Positions 23,861 to 31,250 of a stretch of 53,747 bases of DNA are shown here, in pieces. The stretch's first letter is position 1; the number at the start of each line of letters is the position of its first letter. A model generated the notes under the pieces. The model saw nothing but the letters and a program-made list of their open reading frames with translations. It had not been told where the DNA came from and made no database searches. Position numbers and translations under genes: made by a program. Source of the DNA: an uncultured Muribaculaceae bacterium (GTDB lineage: Bacteria; Bacteroidota; Bacteroidia; Bacteroidales; Muribaculaceae); the NCBI GenBank assembly GCA_910584055.1, contig CAJTZS010000027.1, forward strand, positions 1 to 53,747, given 5' to 3'.

Positions 23861-24171
23861 AGTGTCACGGTTTTGGAGCCACGATCCGTCAGTTCGTTGA
23901 TGACGTCCCGGTTGGCTACGAGGTGGGCGATTATGATATTGGTCACGTATGCCCCTATGGTAAGGTCGCGGTTGTCGAACAGGGCAACTGTCTTGGCGAG
24001 CTTGTTGACAAGTTCGCGGGGTACGAATATGCCTTTGCGGGCACCGACGGTATAGGGGGCGAGGAACTCCGTGCGGTACTCCTTTACGGCTTCCTCATTG
24101 GGGAAGCCGGTATTGACTTCCTCGGTCGCTTTTGCGCAGACGCGCAAATCGCAGAATTTCGGATTATTCAT
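23857..24171 (-). CDS. Short DUF3408-like protein
   Basis: 104 residues. The N-terminal part is polar. The C-terminal 60 residues (RKGIFVPRELVNKLAKTVAL, LTIGAYVTNIIIAHLVANRD) follow the DUF3408 pattern: a short strand, then two helices as in ribbon-helix-helix DNA-binding proteins. It lies in the traB/traC position of CTnDOT-type operons. Role inferred: DNA binding in transfer or control. Confidence 0.7.
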   Translation of the reverse strand: MNNPKFCDLRVCAKATEEVNTGFPNEEAVKEYRTEFLAPYTVGARKGIFVPRELVNKLAKTVALFDNRDLTIGAYVTNIIIAHLVANRDVINELTDRGSKTVTL

Positions 24172-24189
24172 TTCTGGTTTCTTTTTGTT

Positions 24190-24609
24190 TTAGAATTGTT
24201 TACTTTTCTGATAGAGGCTCTGCAAGATGGGGCCCACATCCTTGAAATGCTGTTCAAGCACATTATGGACGTACTGGGCTATTGATAAGTCCTCGTTGAA
24301 CAGAGCCTGTATCTTCAGAATCTTTCGGCGGAACTCGTTTACCACCATCACCTGCCGACCTTTCTTGTTGAATGCGTCGATTGGACAGGTCTCCACGAAT
24401 GTACGCAGATACTCGTCTTCCTCTTCCGTGCGATCAGGTGTGACCGGTATCCGGGTCAGTTCCTCACGGTCAATACGTGGAGGGGGCGACTCAGGCGCAT
24501 CGTTTTTCTTGCTCTTGCGGTATTTGGGAGTGGTATCCTCGCCGTAAATGTCAAGAAATTCCTGTGCATCCTGATTGTCGAAGCCCTGGGCTGTTTCTTT
24601 GTTCTCCAT
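24190..24609 (-). CDS. DUF3408 family protein (TraB/TraC-like)
   Basis: 139 residues. The N-terminal 60 residues are acidic and Pro-rich. The C-terminal DUF3408 part has VMVVNEFRRKILKIQALFNE and LSIAQYVHNVLEQHFKDVGP, again a ribbon-helix-helix-like end. It starts 3 bases after the ParA-like gene stop. Together with the two following genes it gives three consecutive members of this group. DNA binding is likely from fold; the target is unknown. Confidence 0.75.
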   Translation of the reverse strand: MENKETAQGFDNQDAQEFLDIYGEDTTPKYRKSKKNDAPESPPPRIDREELTRIPVTPDRTEEEDEYLRTFVETCPIDAFNKKGRQVMVVNEFRRKILKIQALFNEDLSIAQYVHNVLEQHFKDVGPILQSLYQKSKQF

Positions 24610-24612
24610 AGG

Positions 24613-25371
24613 CTACACATCTATTATCTGACGGATTTCCGCCACAAGTTCCGGAAGGTTGCTCCCTTTGAGCAGCCGTTTGTCGGGAGGCATCATAGTG
24701 GAACGGAACAGCCCTGTTCTGCCTGTCGTGGCACCGTCCTTGAAAAACCGGTTGCTGTTGCTGAGAACGGTATCGAGAGACTGGAGTCCCAACTCTTCCA
24801 CATATCCGTCGATGTATTCGCAAAGACGGGTCTTGGCTTTTGACGGTATGCGGTTCCACACGAGTTTGACCGCCTTGATTTTGGATTTGCCGGTGGTGAG
24901 CATATTGTTCACCACATGGCTTGCGAAACGGATAGAGCTTTTCATATCTGCCGTGTCGGTTGTGATCGGGACAAAAAGATAGTCCATCTTTGACAGCAGC
25001 TTTACGATACTGAGGTCGTTCACCGTACCGGTGATGTCGAAAAACACCACTTTGGGAGTCGCCCCTTCTTCTATTCTTTCAGTTGCCACGCTGACGGCAT
25101 CTTCGGGATTGGACAGAATTATCTCGTAAGCCTTCTTATTGAAGTTCCTGTAAAAGTTCATAACGGCTTTTTTGAGATAGGGATTCTCTCTGGTCACGAG
25201 GAAGTCATTGTCTCGGTAGTCCTTGAAAGAGTGCTGCCTGTCGTCGCAGTCGATCACCATCACATCGACACCTTCAAGATAATGAAGATAGCTTGCCGTA
25301 AGCGCAGTGAGGGTTGACTTGCCCGCGCCTCCCTTCTGGGTGGCAAAGGCAACGAAAACTGGTTCGCTCAT
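24613..25371 (-). CDS. traA: TraA, ParA/MinD-family ATPase
   Basis: 252 residues. Deviant Walker A motif KGGAGKS at 13-19, with the switch segments VMVIDCDDRQHSFKDY and VVFFDITGTVNDLSIVKLLS. It is the first gene of the tra operon. ParA-like TraA proteins are standard there and may position the element or the mating apparatus, or take part in regulation. The leader contains CTTAATCC (25381-25388) and a palindrome at 25393-25408. Confidence 0.9.
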   Translation of the reverse strand: MSEPVFVAFATQKGGAGKSTLTALTASYLHYLEGVDVMVIDCDDRQHSFKDYRDNDFLVTRENPYLKKAVMNFYRNFNKKAYEIILSNPEDAVSVATERIEEGATPKVVFFDITGTVNDLSIVKLLSKMDYLFVPITTDTADMKSSIRFASHVVNNMLTTGKSKIKAVKLVWNRIPSKAKTRLCEYIDGYVEELGLQSLDTVLSNSNRFFKDGATTGRTGLFRSTMMPPDKRLLKGSNLPELVAEIRQIIDV

Positions 25372-25392
25372 AAAATTTCGGGATTAAGAATG

Positions 25393-25408
25393 ATACAATG
25401 GATTGTAT
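25393..25408. promoter_or_regulatory. Operator-like palindrome upstream of traA
   Basis: ATACAAT-GG-ATTGTAT, a perfect 7-2-7 inverted repeat, 22 bases upstream of the traA start. Probably the binding site of a dimeric regulator of the tra operon. Confidence 0.5.
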
Positions 25409-25647
25409 TCTCGTTGGCGCACATTGCGCATCTGGTTCGCCCGGCTTGATAGCCGTGTCCGGGTCGATGGCACACTCACTTACTCACGGGACCGGTCTTG
25501 TCACATCATGGTCAGAGGTGCATTGGTGTTTATTGTCGGCAATTCTGTCATCCATTCGTGGCGTTGCGTGCAGGAGTGTGTTGTCACTTAATAACACTAT
25601 CACACTTTCACACATCAAGTAACAAACTCACTCTATCACACATACAC

Positions 25648-25663
25648 ACCTGCAATCAGGTGA
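25648..25663. repeat. Perfect inverted repeat in the oriT candidate region
   Basis: CACCTG-CAAT-CAGGTG, 6-bp arms and a 4-base loop, following a C/A-rich stretch. Confidence 0.5.
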
Positions 25664-25847
25664 AACCACGCATGAAGGAATTGCATTGCCTGTGGTCAGA
25701 CGCTCCCGACAATGAATGATGCCTTTGACAGTAATGTTCGTTATGGAGTTCATGCTCCTGTTGTCTCTGGCACATCGGCTTTGTCATCTGAGCCTCTGTG
25801 CAAGTTAAACGATGACAATTCACAAAAAGATTTGCAACACATTGATT

Positions 25848-25882
25848 TTGCGCTACTTTGCATAACGATTGCGCTACTTTGC
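25848..25882. repeat. Two 14-bp direct repeats, 21 bp apart
   Basis: TTGCGCTACTTTGC occurs at 25848-25861 and 25869-25882. The 21-bp period equals two helical turns, as expected for iteron-like protein binding. The CTACTTTG parts also resemble -7 boxes. Confidence 0.6.
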
Positions 25883-25958
25883 GTTACTTTTATTTCTACC
25901 GCAAACCATCTCCCCGCACCTGATTGTTCTTATTGCAGTTGCAATGCACCGCATCCGA

Positions 25959-25983
25959 TACCCGTATCTTCAAATATCGGGTA
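25959..25983. repeat. Inverted repeat in the oriT candidate region
   Basis: TACCCG at 25959-25964 pairs with CGGGTA at 25978-25983, extended by TAT/ATA. It encloses a short A/T-rich loop. Confidence 0.45.
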
Positions 25984-26131
25984 CAATAATTATAATAATC
26001 GGCTTGGACCGGCGCCGATATTAGCGGATGTTTTCTCATCGAAGGTGTACTTATGGTGTACTGACGCAGGTTTTTCCAACCCATCAGTGAACGCAACTTC
26101 CTGATTACCATTTACGATGTTCACATGAACA

Positions 26132-26188
26132 TGGCAAGGTATGTTTTATGCAGCACAAAATGTGATTTGCAGCATAAAACCCTTGCCA
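26132..26188. repeat. Large imperfect inverted repeat before mobA
   Basis: TGGCAAGG-tat-GTTTTATGC (26132-26151) pairs with GCATAAAAC-CCTTGCCA (26172-26188), 17 bp with a 3-base bulge, around a 20-base loop that itself holds CAC...GTG. It lies about 100 bases before mobA. It is the strongest structural candidate for the relaxosome recognition site. Confidence 0.65.
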
Positions 26189-26265
26189 TTGCATGGAGCC
26201 TGCGATTACTCCAAAGTCGTAATCGCCATGAGAACCTGCGGTGCAGTCATACACCATTTTCAAAA

Positions 26266-26280
26266 CCACTTAATCCACGT
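26266..26280 (+). promoter_or_regulatory. Conserved leader motif before mobA
   Basis: CCACTTAATCCACGT ends 6 bases before ATG 26287, in the sense orientation. It differs from the copies before traN and traI only by one missing A. Confidence 0.6.
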
Positions 26281-26286
26281 TGTTTT

Positions 26287-26712
26287 ATGAAACAGAATTT
26301 TAAGAAAGCCGGGCGTCATCCCAAGATAGACGCCACGGCATTCCGGTGTTCCGTCAACTTCACGGCATCGGAACACAGCAGTCTTCAGACTATGCACGAG
26401 CAATCCGGAGTGGAATCCCTGTCAGCATTTGTAAAGATGCGCATTTTCGGCAAACCGTTCAAGGTGTTTGTCATTGATGAAAACACCCGAGAGTTCATCG
26501 ACAGGCTGTCATCACTCAACGCCCGATACAGGACTTTCGCCATAGACTATGACCTCGTTGTAAAGTCTCTCCGTGAGAATTTCAACGAAAAAAAGGCTAT
26601 GAAGGCTCTCTATAAACTGGAGCAGATTACCATTGAGATGGTCAAGGTCAACCGCGAGATTGTCGCACTCGCCAAAGAGTTCGATGCCCGATGGTTGCAA
26701 AAATCTCTTTAG
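26287..26712 (+). CDS. mobA: MobA-like relaxosome accessory protein
   Basis: 141 residues from ATG 26287, chosen because the leader motif precedes it and the upstream in-frame extension crosses the hairpin at 26132-26188. The N-terminus has a ribbon-helix-helix-type pattern (RHPKIDATAFRCSVNFTASE; LSAFVKMRIFGKPF), as in MobC/MobA accessory proteins that open oriT DNA for the relaxase. The C-terminal half is helical. It overlaps mobB by 22 bases. Bacteroides naming (MobA accessory, MobB relaxase) is followed. Confidence 0.8.
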   Translation: MKQNFKKAGRHPKIDATAFRCSVNFTASEHSSLQTMHEQSGVESLSAFVKMRIFGKPFKVFVIDENTREFIDRLSSLNARYRTFAIDYDLVVKSLRENFNEKKAMKALYKLEQITIEMVKVNREIVALAKEFDARWLQKSL

Positions 26713-28001
26713 GAAATTCGCTGTATGGAGCGTTGGCATATAACGGCGAAAAGATAAATAAAGAGAAAGGTCGTGTTCTCGATACCAACAAAATCTACAA
26801 TGACGGTTCCGGGAACATAGACATTCATCGTGCTTTCGAGGACTTCAAAAGGTGGATGCCACAATCTACCCGTGCTGAAAAGACGATGATGCACATATCC
26901 CTCAACCCGCATCTCGATGATGTTATGAGCGAGGGGCAATATGCCCAGCTTGCACGTGAATATATGGAGAAGATGGGATTCGGGGATATGCCGTACATTA
27001 TTGTGAAGCATGAGGACATTGACCGCCATCATATCCACATCGTTGCATTGAGGGTCAGACCTGACGGTTCGGTTATATCCGATAAAAACAACTTCTACAA
27101 GAGCAAGGAGATCTGCCGTGAACTTGAAAAGAAGTATGGGCTACACTCTGCCGAGCGTCAGAAGATTACTCCCGATATGCCGATAAAGAAGATTGACCCG
27201 GCGGGCGACATCAAGCGACAGGTCGCCAATACGGTCAAGATGGTGGGTATGCGCTACAAGTTCCAGACTATGGGGGAATACAATGCCATCCTCGGATTAT
27301 ACAATGTGAAGTGTGAACAGACCGACGGACGTGTCAACGGACGCGAGTATCACGGTCTGGTATATTTCGCCACCGACGACAACGGCAAAGTGATTGCCTC
27401 CCCGTTCAAGGCTTCCCGGCTCGGCAAGTTCGCCAGCCGTACCGCCATTGACAGCCGGTTCGAGAAAGCTGCGGATAAGATAGATGTGAAACCGACAAAA
27501 AGAATGGTTGCCGAAGTCATGGCTCAATCGTCAGGCAAAGACGATTTCATCGCCCGACTCAAAGAGAAGAACATCGACCTTGTGCTTCGCTATACCGATG
27601 ACGGGCGCATCTATGGGGCGACGTATATCGACCATAATACAAGGACTGTCCTCAATGGTTCCAGAATCGGCAAGGAGTTTTCGGCAAATGTTCTCGACAG
27701 GTGGTTCAACAACCCGTCGGAGAAACCGGTTATCCCCGTCACTCAACCGCAGCCAGAAAATCAGGGTCAACAAACTGCCGGAGGTAACACTCAGGGACAT
27801 GACAGTCATCAAGGTCAGCCCCAGTCTCAGCAGGGCAACACTCCGCAAGGCAACAGTCAAGGCAATGACTTTGACAATGCTCCGGCTCTTCCCGGTCTCG
27901 ACCTGTTCCAAGTCGGCCCCGGCTATGACCCCGAGGAAGAGGCTTTCATCAGAGCCATGCGGCGTAGAAAGAAAAAGAAACGCCGTGGCCCTAATTTATA
28001 A
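26691..28001 (+). CDS. mobB: MobB relaxase
   Basis: 436 residues. The relaxase/mobilization nuclease motif HxDxxHxH is visible as HEDIDRHHIHIVAL near residue 105. The N-terminus (MVAKISLGNSLYGALAYNGE) carries the conserved Tyr of this family, which is the expected nicking residue. The C-terminal 90 residues are Gln/Gly/Asn-rich and end in a basic tail (RRRKKKKRRGPNL). It nicks oriT and leads the strand into the recipient. It overlaps mobA and is followed by mobC after 23 bases. Confidence 0.93.
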   Translation: MVAKISLGNSLYGALAYNGEKINKEKGRVLDTNKIYNDGSGNIDIHRAFEDFKRWMPQSTRAEKTMMHISLNPHLDDVMSEGQYAQLAREYMEKMGFGDMPYIIVKHEDIDRHHIHIVALRVRPDGSVISDKNNFYKSKEICRELEKKYGLHSAERQKITPDMPIKKIDPAGDIKRQVANTVKMVGMRYKFQTMGEYNAILGLYNVKCEQTDGRVNGREYHGLVYFATDDNGKVIASPFKASRLGKFASRTAIDSRFEKAADKIDVKPTKRMVAEVMAQSSGKDDFIARLKEKNIDLVLRYTDDGRIYGATYIDHNTRTVLNGSRIGKEFSANVLDRWFNNPSEKPVIPVTQPQPENQGQQTAGGNTQGHDSHQGQPQSQQGNTPQGNSQGNDFDNAPALPGLDLFQVGPGYDPEEEAFIRAMRRRKKKKRRGPNL

Positions 28002-28024
28002 ATCCCTAAAACATTATAGAAAAT

Positions 28025-30022
28025 ATGAGTCAACAGGAAGATGATCTCAGATCGTTGGCTAAAATCATGGATATGCTCCGTGGTGTCAGCCTGATTCTGG
28101 TGGTCGCCAATATATATTGGTTCTGTCAGTCGCTTATCGGCGGCTGGCGATTCCATGCCGAGACCATGAAGGTGCTCGGCAATCTGAACGAGGCGGGAGG
28201 ATTGTTCAACAATCCGTGGAACGCCAAATGGTGGGCTTTGCTATTGCTTGCCCTGTCATGTTTCGGCACCAAAGGTGTCAAGAACGAGAAAATCAAATGG
28301 AGCCGGATATGGCTTTGCCTCAGTGTGGGCGCAGCTCTGTTCTTCCTAAACTGGTGGATGGTGTCGCTCGGCTGGACTGTCATCTATATAATCACTACGG
28401 CGGCAGGCTTTGTCTGCCTGCTGTTGGGTGGCGTGTGGATGAGCCGTCTGCTGAAGAACAACATGATGGACGACCGCTTCAACGAGGAGAACGAATCGTT
28501 CATACAGGAGACAAGACTTCTGGAAAATGAGTATTCGGTCAATCTGCCCACACGTTTCTATTATAAAAAGAAGTGGAACAAGGGTTGGATAAATGTGGTG
28601 AATCCGTTTCGCGCCTCGATTGTGCTTGGCACACCCGGTTCGGGCAAGTCGTTTGCTGTGGTAAATAATTTCATCAAACAACAGATAGAGAAAGGTTTTG
28701 GATTATATGTGTACGACTACAAGTTCCCTGACCTGTCGTTAATTGCCTACAACCACATGAAGAACCATGAGGAAGGATATGGCAAGGTAAAGCCGTCATT
28801 CTATGTAATAAACTTCGACGATCCGGAACACTCCCACCGGTGCAACCCGATACACCCGGCTTTCATGACGGACATTGCCGATGCTTACGAGTCGGCATAT
28901 ACCATCATGATGAACCTCAACCGCACTTGGATTCAGAAACAGGGTGATTTCTTTGTTGAATCACCTATTGTATTGTTCGCGGCTATAATCTGGTATCTCA
29001 AAATCTTCGAGGACGGAAAGTATTGCACATTTCCCCATGCCATCGAGTTCCTTTGTCGCAGGTATGAGGATATTTTCCCCATACTTACCTCTTATCCGGA
29101 ACTGGAGAACTACCTGTCGCCGTTCATCGACGCATGGCAGGGAGGGGCGGCGGAACAGTTGGCGGGTCAGATTGCCTCGGCAAAGATTCCTCTGACACGC
29201 ATGATTTCGCCGCAGCTCTACTGGATTATGACCGGCAATGACTTTACCCTTGACATCAACAACCCGAAAGAACCGAAGATTCTTTGTGTCGGTAACAATC
29301 CCGACCGTCAGAACATCTACGGTGCCGCACTCGGTTTATACAACAGCCGAATAGTGAAGCTCATCAACAAGAAGGGTATGCTGAAGTCCGGTGTTATCAT
29401 AGACGAGTTGCCGACTATATATTTCAAAGGACTTGATAACCTCATTGCTACCGCCCGAAGTAACAAGGTTGCCGTCTGTCTCGGCTTTCAGGACTTCTCG
29501 CAGTTGAAACGAGACTATGGCGACAAGGAGGCGGCAGTGGTAATGAATACTGTCGGCAATATCTTCTCCGGTCAGGTTGTCGGAGAGACTGCCAAGACAC
29601 TATCGGAGCGTTTCGGCAAGGTTCTCCAGCAGCGTCAGTCAATGAGTATCAACCGTCATGATGTGAGCCATTCTTTCAACACCCAGATGGACAGTCTTAT
29701 CCCGCCGAGCAAAATATCCACACTCACGCAGGGTATGTTTGTCGGTGCTGTCAGCGACAACTTCGATGAGCGTATCGACCAGAAGATTTTTCACGCCGAG
29801 ATAGTAGTCGATACCAAGAAAGTGGAGGCAGAGACTGTCGCATACGAGCCTATTCCGCTTATTACCGACTTCAAGGACGACACCGAGGACAAATCCAAGA
29901 TGAAGGCGGCGATTCAGTTCAATTACAGCAAGGTTAAGCAGGACGTAAAGGATATTGTCGAGCGGGAACTTGACCGCATCCGTAAGGACCCGAAGCTCCG
30001 GCATCTCCTGAGAATCAAGTAA
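28025..30022 (+). CDS. mobC: MobC, VirD4-type coupling ATPase
   Basis: 665 residues. The N-terminal 150 residues hold about four transmembrane helices (GVSLILVVANIYWFCQSLIG; WWALLLLALSCFG; LCLSVGAALFFLNWWMVSL; VIYIITTAAGFVCLLLGGVW). Walker A is GTPGSGKSF at 202-210, Walker B SGVIIDELPTIYF near 455-468. It belongs to the TraG/TraD/VirD4 family that brings the relaxase-DNA complex to the channel. In Bacteroides ICE naming this is MobC. It is terminated by a hairpin at 30039-30073. Confidence 0.93.
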   Translation: MSQQEDDLRSLAKIMDMLRGVSLILVVANIYWFCQSLIGGWRFHAETMKVLGNLNEAGGLFNNPWNAKWWALLLLALSCFGTKGVKNEKIKWSRIWLCLSVGAALFFLNWWMVSLGWTVIYIITTAAGFVCLLLGGVWMSRLLKNNMMDDRFNEENESFIQETRLLENEYSVNLPTRFYYKKKWNKGWINVVNPFRASIVLGTPGSGKSFAVVNNFIKQQIEKGFGLYVYDYKFPDLSLIAYNHMKNHEEGYGKVKPSFYVINFDDPEHSHRCNPIHPAFMTDIADAYESAYTIMMNLNRTWIQKQGDFFVESPIVLFAAIIWYLKIFEDGKYCTFPHAIEFLCRRYEDIFPILTSYPELENYLSPFIDAWQGGAAEQLAGQIASAKIPLTRMISPQLYWIMTGNDFTLDINNPKEPKILCVGNNPDRQNIYGAALGLYNSRIVKLINKKGMLKSGVIIDELPTIYFKGLDNLIATARSNKVAVCLGFQDFSQLKRDYGDKEAAVVMNTVGNIFSGQVVGETAKTLSERFGKVLQQRQSMSINRHDVSHSFNTQMDSLIPPSKISTLTQGMFVGAVSDNFDERIDQKIFHAEIVVDTKKVEAETVAYEPIPLITDFKDDTEDKSKMKAAIQFNYSKVKQDVKDIVERELDRIRKDPKLRHLLRIK

Positions 30023-30038
30023 TATGCACATACAAGTC

Positions 30039-30073
30039 AAGCCCGACCATTCTCACGAGTGGCCGGGCTTTTT
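30039..30073 (+). terminator. Rho-independent terminator after mobC
   Basis: AAGCCCG-a-CC pairs with GG-c-CGGGCTT around a 12-base loop, followed by TTT. It starts 17 bases after the mobC stop. Confidence 0.85.
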
Positions 30074-30161
30074 CATAATGATCAAAGAGATATGTCAAAC
30101 TCAATAATATCACTTCACAGTGATTCCCATAGATGAAATTGAGAATTTATATTTTTATAAA

Positions 30162-30175
30162 ACGTGGATAAGTGG
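30162..30175 (-). repeat. Isolated copy of the transfer-gene leader motif
   Basis: ACGTGGATAAGTGG on the plus strand (CCACTTATCCACGT on the minus strand) matches the leader motif at 13-14 positions. No gene start follows it; it lies between the mobC terminator and the 3' end of the RteC-like gene. Confidence 0.4.
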
Positions 30176-30192
30176 TTGGACATCGGATGACG

Positions 30193-30780
30193 TCATCTGG
30201 CGTCTTGCTCTGCCATGTGCTGGGTCAGCAATTTGGTGAGCAGGTCGAGAAAATATGTGCGGCTGTCCAGTGTGCGCACCTTAATCTCGTTAAATTTCTT
30301 GTAGATGTAGTTCTCGGTGATGTCAACATCGAAAGCCTTTGCAAGCTTCAATACTACATCCCTCACGCTGAGGTTGTCGCCGAAACATTTGGCGAGGTGA
30401 AAGGCATAGCCTATCTCGACGAGTGCGACCTTCTTGTGCGTCCATTTGAGGTCGATGTCCTGTATCACCTCATCATCGGGCACCGGTTCGATTACGACGC
30501 TCTTGAGATTGCTGATGGTCTCACGCACAAAATGGAGTGCCTTGCAGATGAATGAGGTAATGGCACTGTTGACGGCATTGCGTTCCGCCTCGGTCTTCAG
30601 GTGGGAGATTTCTATCTCGACCACAAGCAGTGCGCTGACCGCATAACCTTTGTTTTTGTTCTTGCTGCACATCTCGAATACCTGAATGATGAAGTCTCGG
30701 TAAGTGATGTGGAGATTTTCGTTTTCGCCAGCTGTCAACTGGCGGAAAAATTCGGTCTCGGTAAGGGCGAATATGTCCAT
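30193..30780 (-). CDS. rteC: RteC-like regulator
   Basis: 195 residues. The C-terminal 90 residues match the RteC domain (IDLKWTHKKVALVEIGYAFH; VLKLAKAFDVDITENYIYKK; VRTLDSRTYFLDLLTKLLTQ). RteC in CTnDOT activates excision genes under control of RteB. The N-terminal half is helical and differs more. No tetracycline-resistance gene or RteA is visible in this window, so the inducing signal may differ. The stop lies 171 bases from mobC, in convergent orientation. Confidence 0.88.
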   Translation of the reverse strand: MDIFALTETEFFRQLTAGENENLHITYRDFIIQVFEMCSKNKNKGYAVSALLVVEIEISHLKTEAERNAVNSAITSFICKALHFVRETISNLKSVVIEPVPDDEVIQDIDLKWTHKKVALVEIGYAFHLAKCFGDNLSVRDVVLKLAKAFDVDITENYIYKKFNEIKVRTLDSRTYFLDLLTKLLTQHMAEQDAR

Positions 30781-31005
30781 ATCGGGGCTGTTTTTAATGA
30801 TTTAACTTCGTGTTATTTGTTTCACGATTTCATTAACGGCAGCCTGTTACAAATGGATTACAAAGAAAAATGTTAAAGTGGAATATTAGTGTTTTTCAGC
30901 AATTTGTGATTGATTTTGCAAGGTCGATTTTACAAATGTTAATGACCTGTATTATATGAACTTTGGCAAGGTGTCTAAATCTTGAACGATTTGATAAAAT
31001 AAAAA

Positions 31006-31181
31006 AGCGCACACCCCCATGTGATTGCCTTTGTCGGTTCTGGAATACCGTGAGAAGTAATCAAGGATGTACGCTATGCAAGTGCATAGCGTAAGCATCA
31101 CTCCGTTCTTCTCAATGTCAATTTTCCAGATTCACAAAGGAACTAAGTGTAGTCTTACGTTATGTATCAGTTCAATGCGCT
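31006..31181. ncRNA. Long nested hairpin, candidate structured RNA or DNA element
   Basis: Nested pairings around one axis: AGCGCA/TGCGCT (31006-31011 with 31176-31181), CCTTTGT/ACAAAGG (31028-31034 with 31134-31140), TCTGGAA/TTCCAGA (31039-31045 with 31124-31130), TGAGAAG/CTTCTCA (31051-31057 with 31108-31114), GATG/CATC (31066-31069 with 31096-31099) and TACGCTATGC/GCATAGCGTA with loop AAGT (31070-31093). Ordered pairing over more than 110 bases is unlikely by chance. It lies in the 470-base gap 30781-31250 between rteC and rteB, which holds no protein gene. Strand is undecided; a regulatory RNA or a protein-binding DNA structure are both possible. Confidence 0.6.
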
Positions 31182-31250
31182 CGGCTCTCCAAACGCTGAT
31201 AATTCTATTTTCACTACAAAATTACAAAAAATCCGTGAATTAACAGGTAT

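Larger units (their letters stand above)
25372..26286. other. Non-coding region between tra and mob operons, candidate oriT
   Basis: 915 bases without a convincing gene between divergent traA and mobA. It contains several inverted repeats (25393-25408, 25648-25663, 25959-25983, 26132-26188), a 21-bp-spaced direct repeat (25848-25882) and C/A-rich short repeats such as CTATCACAC at 25593-25645. Bacterial oriT sites typically lie next to the relaxase operon and contain such inverted repeats, so this is the best oriT candidate. No nick site can be named from sequence alone. An open frame at 25712-26104 exists but lacks protein-like features. Confidence 0.6.

Noticed and set aside
25712..26104. 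Open frame of 130 codons on the plus strand in the tra-mob gap
   Set aside because: It covers the direct repeats and inverted repeats, its repeated FALLCI/IALLCV segment is only the translated DNA repeat, and no family features are visible.
26125..26286. Upstream extension of mobA
   Set aside because: It would run through the large hairpin at 26132-26188 and the leader motif; the ATG at 26287 fits the leader spacing seen at traI and traN.
30781..31250. tRNA or CRISPR in the gap between rteC and rteB
   Set aside because: No cloverleaf with acceptor and T-arm features and no regularly spaced repeats; the gap is explained by one long nested hairpin.
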